Origin: Nymphaea colorata
Lineage: Eukaryota; Streptophyta; Magnoliopsida; Nymphaeales; Nymphaeaceae
Direction of reading: 5' to 3'
Assembly (NCBI RefSeq): GCF_008831285.2
Contig: NC_045145.1
Location: forward strand, 22,502,802-22,566,801
Length of the DNA stretch: 64,000 bases
Below the pieces are notes generated by a model that saw nothing but the letters and a program-made list of their open reading frames with translations, had not been told where the DNA came from and searched no databases. A program made the translations under genes and the position numbers. Shown piece after piece: positions 45,255-56,221 of the stretch (position 1 is its first letter; each line of letters opens with the position of its first letter).

Positions 45255-46783
45255 TATGTACCCTCCAATCACATTGGCATTAATCAGATTTAGATAGAAA
45301 CTATAAAGTGAAGTTGAACTCAAAATTAGGATACATAATACTCCCATGTCCATTGATCGTTGATGGGTCCTTTGGCCTGTGATAGGACTCAGATTCATAG
45401 TTAATTAAATAGTGCCCCATCTTTCATTAAAATTGCATGCAAATTTAGTTTTGCAAATATGTGAACTGAGTACATACTTGCTTACATGAACTGTTTTATG
45501 AACTATTGGATGAATTGAAGTAATATATTCTTCACGTAGGACCACATCATACTTTGTTAAAAAATTAACTTTGTATGTGATACCTTGTCTTAATTAAATT
45601 GATCAAACATTTTAAGATCACTGCACATAGCTTTCATATTCAGTCAGTTTATAAATGTGATTCATAGAATATATTGATTGAATAAATATGAAAAACTGTA
45701 TGAATTCTTTATATTGATTAGTCACTATAAGTGGGCTGTAGCGTGAGAGGTACGTCAAATTAGTAGAATGGTAGCACCATGGAAGGAAGTTGTCTCCCCC
45801 ATATGACTTTCAGTCAAGATGTCAGGAGGGATTTTTACACGATAAAAGCACACCCAAAGAAAAAAAAAATGTGGTCAGCATCCAGTGGTGGAGCCATCAT
45901 GTGGCTCATCCAGCTTCACAAGCTTGTTTAACTTTATGTTAAATGTTTTGATATATTTGATTGTTTATATGGATAAGTGTCTCCAAAAGAATCATAGATA
46001 TTAAATTAGTGTATTTTCCTTTGAAATTTTTTGACTCCGAATGAGATTCATGTACTCTTGACTCCGTTCCTGGATGTTTCTCATGTGCAACTCCCCATGG
46101 GTGGAGCCAAGGGGCCTGCATCGACCCTGACCCCATTTCAAAAAAAAAGTTTAAAAAAAATTTACATATAAATTTTAAAAAAATTTACCCGTTTTATATA
46201 AAAAGTTTAAAAAATAATATTTTTACTCATGTCAAAACTAAAAAACTTTAATTATCGTAAAAAATTTCTGGCTTTGCTCCTGCAACTCCCGTTTGTTAGC
46301 TGGGAAATAGCCACAGACAAGCTCATTCATATCACTTTGACAAGAGTGTTGGAAAAAGTATGCATTTGTCTCCTTCGCAGCTTCTTCTTTTGTCCCATTC
46401 TTGGTTGCCGATGAAGTGCCACGACAACCCCTGCCTTACAAACAACCCAGAAAGCTGAAAAAATAAATTTTAAGAGAAAAAGGCTGAAATGTCCTTTCTT
46501 GGTACAAAACACAGAAAAAGCCGTTAAGTTTTTCTTCTTTTATATGTTTTATTAATTTATGAATCAAAATATTATGTTTCGGTTGATTGTCAGATTCTCC
46601 AACATAGAGGTCAATACTAGTCGGTTAGTTTTAAAACACTTGCATGTAATTTTACATGCTACATTTCCCATGCGATCCTTACATTTGTATTTATGTTCAA
46701 ACTTTATGTCCTTAAGGCTAGATATATTGGACCATGAATTTCAAAAAGATGAAAAAGAATGAAAACTAGAGAGGAGATGGGTG

Positions 46784-46784
<1 letters not shown>
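45255..46784. other. A+T-rich interval without genes
   Basis: Aligns with 12690-14150 and then with 20031 onward in copy A, since the LINE is absent. The uninterrupted LINE target lies near 46695-46705. Confidence 0.45.

Positions 46785-46815
<31 letters not shown>
46785..46815. repeat. (TA)n microsatellite
   Basis: A TA run at the position of 20114 in copy A. Confidence 0.9.
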
Positions 46816-46818
<3 letters not shown>

Positions 46819-47699
46819 AATACACTCTGTACTCAACCATCTAATAAAAAATTTTCATCTAGAGGATATGGTGATTAAAAAAACAAGTCCTCACAAACGG
46901 ACCGTGGACAACCTAAATCTAATTCAATATCCTCAGTCTCTGCATACATGCACTTGTCACCATTATGAAAAGTTTGAATAGTTCCAAGATCACATCACTA
47001 TTCAATTGAGACTGACCCATGATCTTAAGAGAATTAGGAAGATCTGTCCTTGTGTAAAGACCATAAAGCCCCTCACTTTGTTTTCTTTTTTCATTCCTTA
47101 TAAAAGTGAGGGTCCACAGGAAAAGATGGTTTATACACATCTAAGTATGCAAAAAGTTATAAGCCAGATGGTATAATGACAAGAATATCCCTAGTCAATG
47201 GCAAAGGGAGCCTTATAAAAGAAAAAAGGTAAAAAGCAAAAAAAAAAAGTAAATCTTTTGAAAAAAATCCCAAAAAATGTCACTTATAGCTGCTTCTCAC
47301 AAATAAATTTTGTTCTTCAAAGTTAGGAAACATCCATATCCATAAGCCACTAATGCCAAGATAACCCAAGATAAAAACTGAACATTTGTTTGTTTGTTAG
47401 TAACAGGATATTTATATATATACCCTTAACTATAGCATAATACCTAAGGTTATGAGTTTTCTTATATTTAGAAGCTTTTCTAAGCAACTAACCATAGGAA
47501 AGCAATATTCACATTTATAAAAACACAGAAGTTGACTTTTTTTTTCGCGAATTAAATTTTATAATTAAGCTGAAAAGCTTGGACAATTCAATTAGACTGT
47601 TGGAAAATCAAAGCATAACACGGAACACAAAAACACTATACTCGGAAATACAAAGAATGACGTGCAGGAAAAGTAGCTGAAGAAGAAATCTGAATTTTA

Positions 47700-48727
47700 T
47701 TTATGCAGCATGTACATACCACACTCTTAAAAATGAGAAGAATAAAGGGAAAAGATACACCAACTGCTACAAGCAATCATCGATCCTTTTTTTGATAGTC
47801 ATAATAATAATTATGTGTATTGCCAATCAAGTAAATGACCATGTAAACATTTGAAAAGTGGGAGCACACTTGAATATACCCTTTGTTATGTTGGAAAACT
47901 TATACGTGTTATATCATATGAAGTCTTATTGCAAGCTTTTTAATTGGTCTTGTCATTTGATATTAATAACATCCTGGTTTGCCTCTTTGTGAGGTGGTTG
48001 AAAAGTATCCAAGTTAATTTCAGTATTTGAACAAAAAGATAATATACATGTAAGTTTCAAATGGTTACATGATTACTAGCATTTTTATGATTACTAGCAT
48101 TTTTATCAAGAAAATTCTTGATAATTTTTATGTAAAATTTGTGGTCCACATGAGACTAAGTTTTAACATGTTATGATGGTAAAACCTTTTGAAGAAAACC
48201 TCATAGCTAATACTAAATATATTGAATATTTGAGTTATGATGGATAAAAGAACTACAAAAAACTACGTAACTAAAGGATAAAAACACTCACAAATAGCGA
48301 AAGCAATCTGACAATCTCATGACCAAGTAGGAGATATTGGATAGTGGCCAAGAGCCCTACCCATTTATCTCACAACTACAAGGGGGCCCACTTGCAATTA
48401 GGAGCTTGTTTCTCCCCTCAAATCTCTCACCTGCCCTAACCGCCTGCTGGGCTACAGGAAAACCTATGAGGCGGCACTATATATACCCAACGATTCCTCG
48501 ACTTGGGGTTGAATCGATTGATCTCCCTAATCGGTGCCTCATAGAAGCAAATCCGAAACCCAAAAACTATTCTAACTCTCTTCTTCTTCTTCTTCTTCTT
48601 CGACTTCTCTCTGTCACTGTTGTTGATGCTGCTGCTGCTGCTTTGACGGTGATTCTCAAGTCAGCAGGTGAACCCGGTGCGCAGATTCTGAATCGATCAT
48701 AGACGTTGTTCATGCGTAAATCCGACA
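47700..48727 (+). mobile_element. Copia 3' end with LTR (copy B)
   Basis: Counterpart of 22700-23702. The LTR runs from 48335 to 48727. Its first bases read TATTGG where copy A has TGTTAG, so the terminal TG is mutated here. The CTT and CTG runs differ in length. Confidence 0.72.
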
Positions 48728-49425
48728 CAGAATCGATTCAGGAAGCATAGTTCTGATATTTTGAATAGGGTTTTGCTATGATATGTTGTGTTTGGGGAAA
48801 GTTGAATGTGATGCCAGATTACGCCAATCAACCTCTTTCTTCTTCTTCCTCTCTCTCAAATGTGTTGTGTTTGGGGAAAGTTGTATTATATTTTGTAACA
48901 AATGTCAATTGCTTTTGCCTTTTATTTCTTTTTCTTTCTTTCATTTGTATTATAGTTTAAAACAAAGCAGATGCAGCGAGCAACAATTTGTAAATACTAT
49001 TGACAAATATTGTTCAAATCCTGTAGAGATTGAAGGCAGAGTTGCAGCTGCTCTTGACAGAAGCTGGCCATATAATTGTCTCCATATTTGAAACGTATGT
49101 TGCAGTAAAACTTTAGACCTGCTTCTCGTTCCTGTGGCAAATTATTGAGGAGAACCTTATTAAAAAGTCTTTCTAAGTCATAATAGGAAGAACCGCCTGG
49201 CTGCACGACCCTCTCAACTTCATGATTCCATCTCTTCGCTCTATCTCGCTCTCATCTCCTTTCCTTTTTTGCCCTTCCATCACCGGCAGTTTCCTCTTCC
49301 AAATGTAGAGATGGAAGGAGGCTGAAACAAGGGAACATGACCTATTATACATGCTTCTGCACCAGTACTCTTTTTTCCTTTATCCTTGCAATTGCTTCTT
49401 TTCTATTCTTCACTTTGGTTTTACG
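48728..49425. other. Shared interval without genes
   Basis: Aligns with 23703-24457. Carries the same GGGGAAAGTTG direct repeat. A minus-strand ORF at 49206-48997 is not open in copy A. Confidence 0.4.
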
Positions 49426-49894
49426 TGTAAGATCATTTGGTGGGCCGGCATATGCCTATGAGGAATTTCAGACATTATGGCTGTCTTAACGAAAATATCC
49501 GCTTAAGTGATCGCATTTCGGGATATTACGTCATTTTAGATGGTATGAGGCAATTTTGAAATGTATAGATACCGGTACAGAATTACGGGCTCTTTGATGG
49601 GTGGAATCCATAATTGTCCTTATTATAAAATGGTAGTGGTCCCTGGGGTCGTGCAAGGGTTGCCTGAGACGTTGGTTTCTAGGGTTTTCCTCTTCCCCAT
49701 CTGAGAGAGACCTCAAGCACGCCGCACGTACTCTGGAAGACCCTGTTGCGATCTTCCCGTGCACTACTTCAGATGGATTCAGGTACGCTTCCGCTTCAGT
49801 TTAAGGTTTTGTTTAATTCAATGATTTAGCGTGAGCATGATCCTGTTTAGGGTATATACATTTGGTTTTGTATATGAGGGGAGAAATCCCAACA
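49426..49894 (+). repeat. 5' LTR of Copia element 2
   Basis: A 469-base LTR with TATA box at 49624-49629, TGTAAGATC...CCCAACA. Confidence 0.94.
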
Positions 49895-49895
49895 A

Positions 49896-49908
49896 TTGAT
49901 ATCAGAGC
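49896..49908 (+). promoter_or_regulatory. Primer binding site of element 2
   Basis: TTGATATCAGAGC follows the LTR. It corresponds to the plant Copia TGGTATCAGAGC tRNA-Met site with one mismatch. Confidence 0.75.
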
Positions 49909-52089
49909 TTATGCTCATTGTTGATTCATTGAATTTTTGGATTGTTTTGTGCGTTTTCCCATTCAGATGTTCCTTCTTTCTCTTCGGCTGCAATTGTTTT
50001 CAAAAAAAAAAAAAAAATTGGGCAAGCAACGGAAGCCGTCGGGCTTCCATTGCAGCCAAAGGAAGGGGGAATAGGGAAGGGCGACAGAGGTGCAAGGAAG
50101 GGCGTCGGCCGGCCATTAGGCGACGGCTGAACCTAGCGTCCTTGCGCGACCCGCTGGCGGCCACCCACGCCGTTGGGTGGCCTGCCGATGGGTTATTCGT
50201 CGCCATTTCAACAACACATAGGACGGCCGATCTTGGGCAGCGTTTGTCGCCGGAAGGCGACGGACGGCTTCTAGCCGTCCTGGCGCGACCCACCGGTGGC
50301 CACCCACGTTGTTGGGTGGCCTGCCGGTGAACCCCTGTCGTCTGTCGCAGGCTCGCAGCCATCAGAGGAAGAAGAAGGAATAGGGAAGGCAGGGAGGGGC
50401 GTCAGAGGAGCACCGGCTGTCGTGGGGCCGGCCATTATGGCGGCAAGGCGGGCTGCGACCGCCGTTTCAGGGGACGGCCGCTCACCTCTGTCCCGTCGTT
50501 TCCTCTTTCGGCTTTTGAAGGAACAGGCAGAGGAACGAGAGAAGGGGCTCGTCCGATTCCGGCACCCACCTCCATATCTCCACCGCCGGGGGAGTTCCCC
50601 GTCGCCGGACGGCGCCGTGCTGCCCGCCGGCGCCCACCCAAGCCCCCCGGAGGCCCGCCGTTCGGTGCTTGGCAGGGCGAACGGCGGTTTCGCTGCCTGC
50701 AAGCCGTCGGGCGGGAGGCAGGGGGTCGGACCGGGTCGGGTCTTGACAGACCCGATCCGGATCCATCAGTTTATTTAAAAAAAAAAAAAACTCTTCATTT
50801 TTGCCGCCCACCCGCCCCTCTCTTTTAAAATTTTTCGGACCGGGTCGTGTCCTGTCGGACCCGACCCATATCCATGCAGTTTAACTTTTGAAAAACGGTT
50901 CATTTTTGTCAAACCGGTTCTGAAAAGAGTCGAACCGGTTCATTCGGTTACAAACCGATTCAACTCGATTCAGAACCGGTTCGGACCTTTTGGGAACCGA
51001 TTCAAATCTTTTCTGGACCGGTTCGATTGGTTTTCAGACCGGTTCGATCCCTTTTGAAACCGGTTCACACCTTTGGAGGACTGATTCAGACATTTGGTGG
51101 ACCGGTTCATTCAGTTTTTGAACCGATTCAGACCTTTTAAACCCGATTCGGATAATTTTGGGACAGGTTCATTCAGTTTTGGAACCGATTCAGGCTTTTT
51201 TCAGACCGGTTCAGTTGTTTTCAAACTGATTCAGACCCTTGTCAGACCAGTTCATACAGTTTTCAAACCGATTCAGGGATTTTTTACCGGTTTAGTGGGT
51301 TTTGGAACCGATACGATCTATATTTGAACTGTTTGTCCAAATTTTAGACCGGTTCAGTCCTATTTAGGGCTATGTGGGTGTTTTTTAATTATGGTTTAAG
51401 AACGATACAGGCCATTTTAAGGCCGATTCAGTGGTTTTTGACCCTCTTAAGCACGATTATGACACCAGTTTATAAATTTTGGACACTTTTGGGCCCCTTT
51501 TATTAGATCATTTTGGTTTTGGATTCAATATAGGGTAAATTTGTATGTAAATTTTAATTCATGTATTATGTTTTGCATACTATTAAAATTGTGTATGTGC
51601 TTTAGATGAATGTTTGGATTATGAATTTGATCTTTGGCCATGTCTGTTGTTTGAAATGAGTATGTTTGTAATTTATGTCGCCAAAGTGACCTCTGTTGTA
51701 TGAATTTGCCTGTTTTGTACATTGGATGATAGTATACTTGATCCATGCGGGCAACGATCAACCCAAAGGAGGATTTTTGCTTGGTCAGGTTTAAGTATAC
51801 AGGGCAATGAATATGTGATAATTTTTCAGGTTTCCATGTGAATAGCGAGTCAATCCAAAGATAGGCTCGTTGTTTGACAGGATTAATTATCTATATTCAT
51901 TGTTGACCAAGAATGCCACTTGCAGTTAATATTTCAATCCAAAGATTGGATATTAGCATTGCACCAGTACCTTGTGATGGGTTTTGGGCCATTGTGTTTA
52001 AATTCATTTATATTTGTTGTTTCATCTTTGTACATGTATTGATTGTGAGCATGCTTTGGTTTGTTCTTTGTACAATGAGTTCTGCTTAT
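49909..52089 (+). other. Long leader of element 2
   Basis: It has the same architecture as the leader of element 1: an A run near 50000, a GC-rich part (about 50030-50800) with repeated GGCCACCCACG(C/T)(C/T)GTTGGGTGGCCTGCCG-type blocks, a second A run (50776-50790), an AACCGGTT array, then A+T-rich sequence to gag. The duplicated GGTGGCC blocks form inverted pairs that could fold. ORFs on both strands in the GC-rich part are not conserved in frame with element 1. Confidence 0.75.
50890..51360 (+). repeat. Degenerate AACCGGTTC array (element 2)
   Basis: At least fifteen units with the GAACCGGTTCA or GAACCGATTCAG core, 25-32 bases apart. Counterpart of 2900-3330. Confidence 0.8.
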
Positions 52090-52905
52090 ATGATATCTGC
52101 AAATTTGAGTACTATCCTTGAGTTAAATGATTCGATTTTTAAGTAAGAAAAGAAAGACTGTTAAAGAAATTGCAGTTGACCAATCATCCGTTAAGAAACA
52201 AAAGAAGCATAAGGAAGGCTTATCAGGCTGCTTCTTTTGTAAGGGTGAATGTCATATGAAGGAGGATTGTACTAAGTTTCATGCATGGCATGAAAGGAAT
52301 GGTACACTTCTCTCTTTGGTTTGTTCTGAGGTTAATTTAACTTCAGTACCCAGAAACACTTCGTGGGTAGATTCGGTGTTACTACTCACATAGTGTCTAT
52401 GCAAGGCTGCTTAAATTGTCGAACGTCAAATGATGCTGAAAGATTCATCTATGTGGGCGATGGCAAGAAGGCGAAGGTTGAAGCCATAGCAAATTTTCGG
52501 TTATTGTTAAAGACTGGTTGCTATTTGAATTTGACAGAAACTTATGTGGTACCGTCTTTTAGATGGAATTCGGTTCATATTTCCTCATTGAACAAGTTTG
52601 GTTATTATTGTTCATTTGGAGGAAGTAAATTTAAGTTGTTTCTGTATTCAAATTTGATTGTCACTAGTTCTTTGTCTAGTAGCGATAACCTTTATTTGCT
52701 TGATACGGTTGCTTCATATAATGAAATCTTGCATGTTACGTCTAGTGGTACTAAAAGTAAAATTAGCCAATTAGAATTCTATTATGTTGTGGCATTGGCG
52801 CTTAGGACATATCTCTGAAAAGAGAATACAAAGGCTTATTTCAAAAGGAATTCTTGAGTCCCTTGATTTTGCAGACTTTAATGTTTGCATTGTATGTATA
52901 AAGTG
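52090..52905 (+). pseudogene. gag-protease remnant with internal deletion
   Basis: It starts MISANLST like element 1, but about 15 codons later jumps from NDSIF into the lysine-rich linker, deleting roughly 190 codons that hold the UBN2-like gag core. The zinc knuckle is preserved (CFFCKGECHMKEDC). The protease start again reads WVDSV, so the Gly-to-Val change is shared with element 1 and predates both copies. Frame changes follow near 52375 and 52770. Pre-integrase residues DNLYLLDTVASYNE, HWRLGHISEK and a Cys pair follow. Confidence 0.87.
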
Positions 52906-52960
52906 AAAATAAACAAACATTAAAGGTTATAAGTTTTATAATTCATCCAAAAACACTGTC

Positions 52961-54418
52961 AACCTCCAGCAAGCAATAAAGAGTTTTAAATCTCTTGAGT
53001 GGATGGATGCCATGAATGAGGAAATAAAGTCCATGATGGACAATGACGTATGGAAAGTTGTTCCCTTGCCTGAAGGTGTGAAACCCATTGGTTGTAAATG
53101 GATATTTAAAACCAAGAGGGATTCATTAGGAAATATCGAAAGGTATAAGGCATGTCTTGTTGCAAAGGGCTTTACTCAAAAGGAAGGCATTGATTGTACA
53201 GAGACTTTCTCTTCAGCTTTGTCGAAAGACTCTTTCAGGACTATAATGGCACTTGTAGCTCATTTTGACTTAGAGCTGCATTAGATGGATGTTAAGACAA
53301 CGTTTCTAAATGGAGACATTGATGAAACGATATATATGGTGCAACCAGAAAACTTTGTTTCAGGTGATGCAAAGAAAATGGTTTGCAAACTCGAGAAATC
53401 CATCTATGGGCTAAAGCAAGCTTCCCGTTAGTGGTATTACAAGTTTTATCAAGTTATACTTTCATTTAGCTTTGAAACTAATATGGTTGATGAATGTGTA
53501 TACCAAAAGTTCAGTGGGGGTAAATTTATCTTTCTGGTTTTATATGTCGATGATATATTGTTGGCAAGTAATGATGTGGGCATATTGCATGAAACTAAGA
53601 ATTTTTGTCAACAAAGTTTGACATGAAGGATCTTGGTTGTGCATCTTTTGTATTGGGGATTCAAATATTTCGAGATCGTTCTCGGGGTATTCTTGGATTA
53701 TCACAAAAGGCTTACATTAATAAGGTGTTTCAGCGATATGGCATGAAGGATTGTAAACCAAGAGATATTCCAGTTGCTAAAGGAGGCAAGTTTGTCTCAA
53801 ATAGTGCCCTAAAAGTGAAATCGAATCTAAAAAAATGGAAAGGATTCCCTATTCGTCTGTTGTGGGAAGCCTTATGTATGCTCAGGTTTGTACTCGTCCG
53901 GATATTGCATTTATCGTTGGAATGTTAGGCAGACACTTAAGTGATCCTGGTATGGATCATTAGAAAGCAGCCAAAGGGGTATTGAAGTACTTACAAAGAA
54001 CAAAAAAAAAAATTATGCTCACATACAGGAAGTCAGACCAGTGTGAGATCATTGGGTATTCAGATTCTGACTTTGCTGGGTGCCAAGATAATGACATCCA
54101 ATCAAGTTTTGTGATTGCAGAATTTTGTCACGAGGTTGCGCATTATGTATGGTATAGAAAGACCACTAAGGTTGTTGTGTGACAATAATTCAGCAGTCAT
54201 GTACTCTTATAACAGCCACAGTTTGTCGAAGTCGAAGCACATCGACATTAAGTTTTTGGGCTGTTAAAGAGGGGATACAGAATGGTCAGGTGTCTTTAGA
54301 GCACATTGGGACAAACTCTATGATTGCAAATCCGCTTACTAAGGGTTTAACACCTAAGGTCTTTCACGAACATGTTGTTCGTATGGGGGTGTTATCCTTG
54401 GATGATGTGCTGGTTTAG
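52961..54418 (+). pseudogene. Copia reverse transcriptase and RNase H
   Basis: RT opens with W-MDAMNEEI, then GCKWIFKTKRDSLGNIERYK, ARLVAKGFTQ-type sequence (here ACLVAKGF), MDVKTTFLNGDI, SIYGLKQASR and YVDDILLASND. RNase H ends with SDSDFAGC and SKSKHID. This N-terminal half of RT is what element 1 lacks. Stops are TAG at 53282-53284 and 53429-53431, both in place of expected Gln CAG, and a TAG for Trp near 53961. Frame changes occur near 53610 and 53920. Integrase is missing between 52920 and 52960. The last frame ends at 54418. Confidence 0.9.
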
Positions 54419-54800
54419 TAGGAGTTTGTATTTTGTTTGTTTTTATGTATGGACACATATTCAGTTTTCTGCAGAATAAAGTTTAAAGTTCTTTGGTTCC
54501 ATTCTGTGTTTATGTTTTGATCTCCATAAGGTTTTAAAGTTGAACCAGTTGAGAATAGACATGTTGTAATTACATTTCATGTAATTCTCATGCTATACAT
54601 CCATATCAGATCTATGTCATTAGTTATTTTAACATTTGTGATCATTGAAGGTTTAGCTAATTTTGATATAGCGAAAGCTGCTTTGGTTCTGTGTTGATAT
54701 GATCATGGACCAGATTGGTGAAATGACGTTTAATAGGATAGCAGTTATGAGCTCTTAAAGTTTTGTGTAATGTCTGAATGTATTAAGACATATTTGGCCC

Positions 54801-54811
54801 AAGTGGGAGAT
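54801..54811 (+). promoter_or_regulatory. Polypurine tract of element 2
   Basis: AAGTGGGAGAT directly before the 3' LTR. Confidence 0.8.
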
Positions 54812-55283
54812 TGTAAGATCATTTGGTGGGCCGGCATATGTCTATGAGGAATTTCAGACATTATGGCTGTCTTAATGTAAATATCTGCTTAAGTGATTGC
54901 ATTTCGGGATATTACGTCATTTTAGATGGTATGGGGCAATTTTGAAATGTATAGATACCGGTACGAAATTACGGACTCTTTGATGGGTGGAATCCGTAAT
55001 TGTCCTTATTCTAAAATGGTAGTGGTCCCTGGGGTCGTGCAAGGGTTGCGTGAGACGTTGGTTTCTAGGGTTTTCCTCTTCCCCATCTGAGAGAGACCTC
55101 AAGCGCGCCGCACGTACTCTGGAAGACCCTGCTGTGATCTTCCCGTGCACCAGTTCAGATGGATTCAGGTACGCTTCCGCTTCAGTTTAAGGTTTTGTTT
55201 AATTCAATGATTTAACGTGAGCATGATCCTGTTTAGGGTATATACATTTGGTTTTGTATATGCATGAGGAAGAAATCCCAACA
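54812..55283 (+). repeat. 3' LTR of Copia element 2
   Basis: A 472-base LTR. The TATA box reads TTCTAAAA here, so it is damaged relative to the 5' LTR. Confidence 0.94.
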
Positions 55284-55670
55284 TTACCCTCACATGCTCG
55301 TCACTGTCCATTCTCAGCTCAACAACCCCAATCCTACCACCGACCAGTACCAGAAGAAACTCAGCGTTAGATGGTGAACGGTGAGTGCATGTCTCTCTTG
55401 GTTTTATTCTGCATCAAGCTGCAGTTGGGGATCCCCTGTTCTCCCTCTTGCTAGATTGTTTTATTTTTTGTTCCAGCTTTTGCATCATTTTCTAGCATTT
55501 CTTTGTTGTTCATTTTCTGCACCATTTACATTCACTGTTGTGTTTTTGACAGTTACAAATCAATACTCATTGTCTTATATATTCATGGTTATAAATGTAA
55601 TTGTAAACTCTATAGATTAGCTTTGATGCCTAAATGAACAAGCTTGCCGTTGCGCATTAACATGAAGAAA

Positions 55671-55673
<3 letters not shown>

Positions 55674-55709
<36 letters not shown>
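55674..55709. repeat. (TA)n microsatellite
   Basis: Counterpart of 26084-26159, without the TG part. Confidence 0.9.
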
Positions 55710-55711
<2 letters not shown>

Positions 55712-56115
55712 CTCTCTTTTATAATCGAAGTCCAAAATATCAAGCACTATCAGCCATTAACAAAACAAATCCACATTTGCTTTCCATCAAAGTGATAGGG
55801 AACTAGCAAATTTAAAATCCAGTTATTCCATTTTCCTTCTCAGATAGACCATATACCACTTAATGGATCAACACTTCTTACTATCACCTTTATCATACAG
55901 TTTCCTTCTGTCGTTTTTAGATCTGTTGCATATTGAGGTCTTCAAACAATAGAATGTTCATGATTGATGAACATCAGATTGAAGATGCATTAAATGTGGT
56001 CTGAGATTGGACTTAGAAGCCATGCTACTTGAAGCTTTTTCTTTTTCACTGTCTACTTCAATTTCAGCGATGTTGGTTTATATGAATCAAGAGCATAATA
56101 TAAGCAAGAATACTC

Positions 56116-56221
56116 ATGCGTTTCCTTCATGTATAGGAACTACAATGAACTTGGTTTCAAGTTTCTATCTCTACCTGGGCCTGGACCTATGGAGCACGTT
56201 TTAGTTGGATAATGCAACTCA
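56116..56221 (+). pseudogene. Malectin-like exon remnant, copy B
   Basis: Only the last third of the exon at 26751-27091 survives: the FMYGNYNGL region reads FMYRNYNEL, then a shifted frame and an altered donor (CTCATG for CTCAGG). The upstream two thirds and part of the preceding intron are deleted. Confidence 0.7.

Larger units (their letters stand above)
49426..55283 (+). mobile_element. Ty1/Copia LTR retrotransposon, element 2, defective
   Basis: LTRs at 49426-49894 and 54812-55283 flank a primer site, leader, gag remnant and pol. The target repeats are TTACG (49421-49425) and TTACC (55284-55288). Copy A has a single TTACC at its intact site near 24463, so insertion followed the duplication. 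By eye the LTRs differ at about 20 of 470 positions. The gag core is deleted and the integrase core is absent. RT and RNase H are mostly present but carry stop codons. Confidence 0.95.

Noticed and set aside
48997-49206. Minus-strand ORF of 69 codons
   Set aside because: Not open in copy A, with no recognised domain.
49896-50811. ORFs on both strands in the leader of element 2
   Set aside because: Same reason as for element 1. No shared reading frame.
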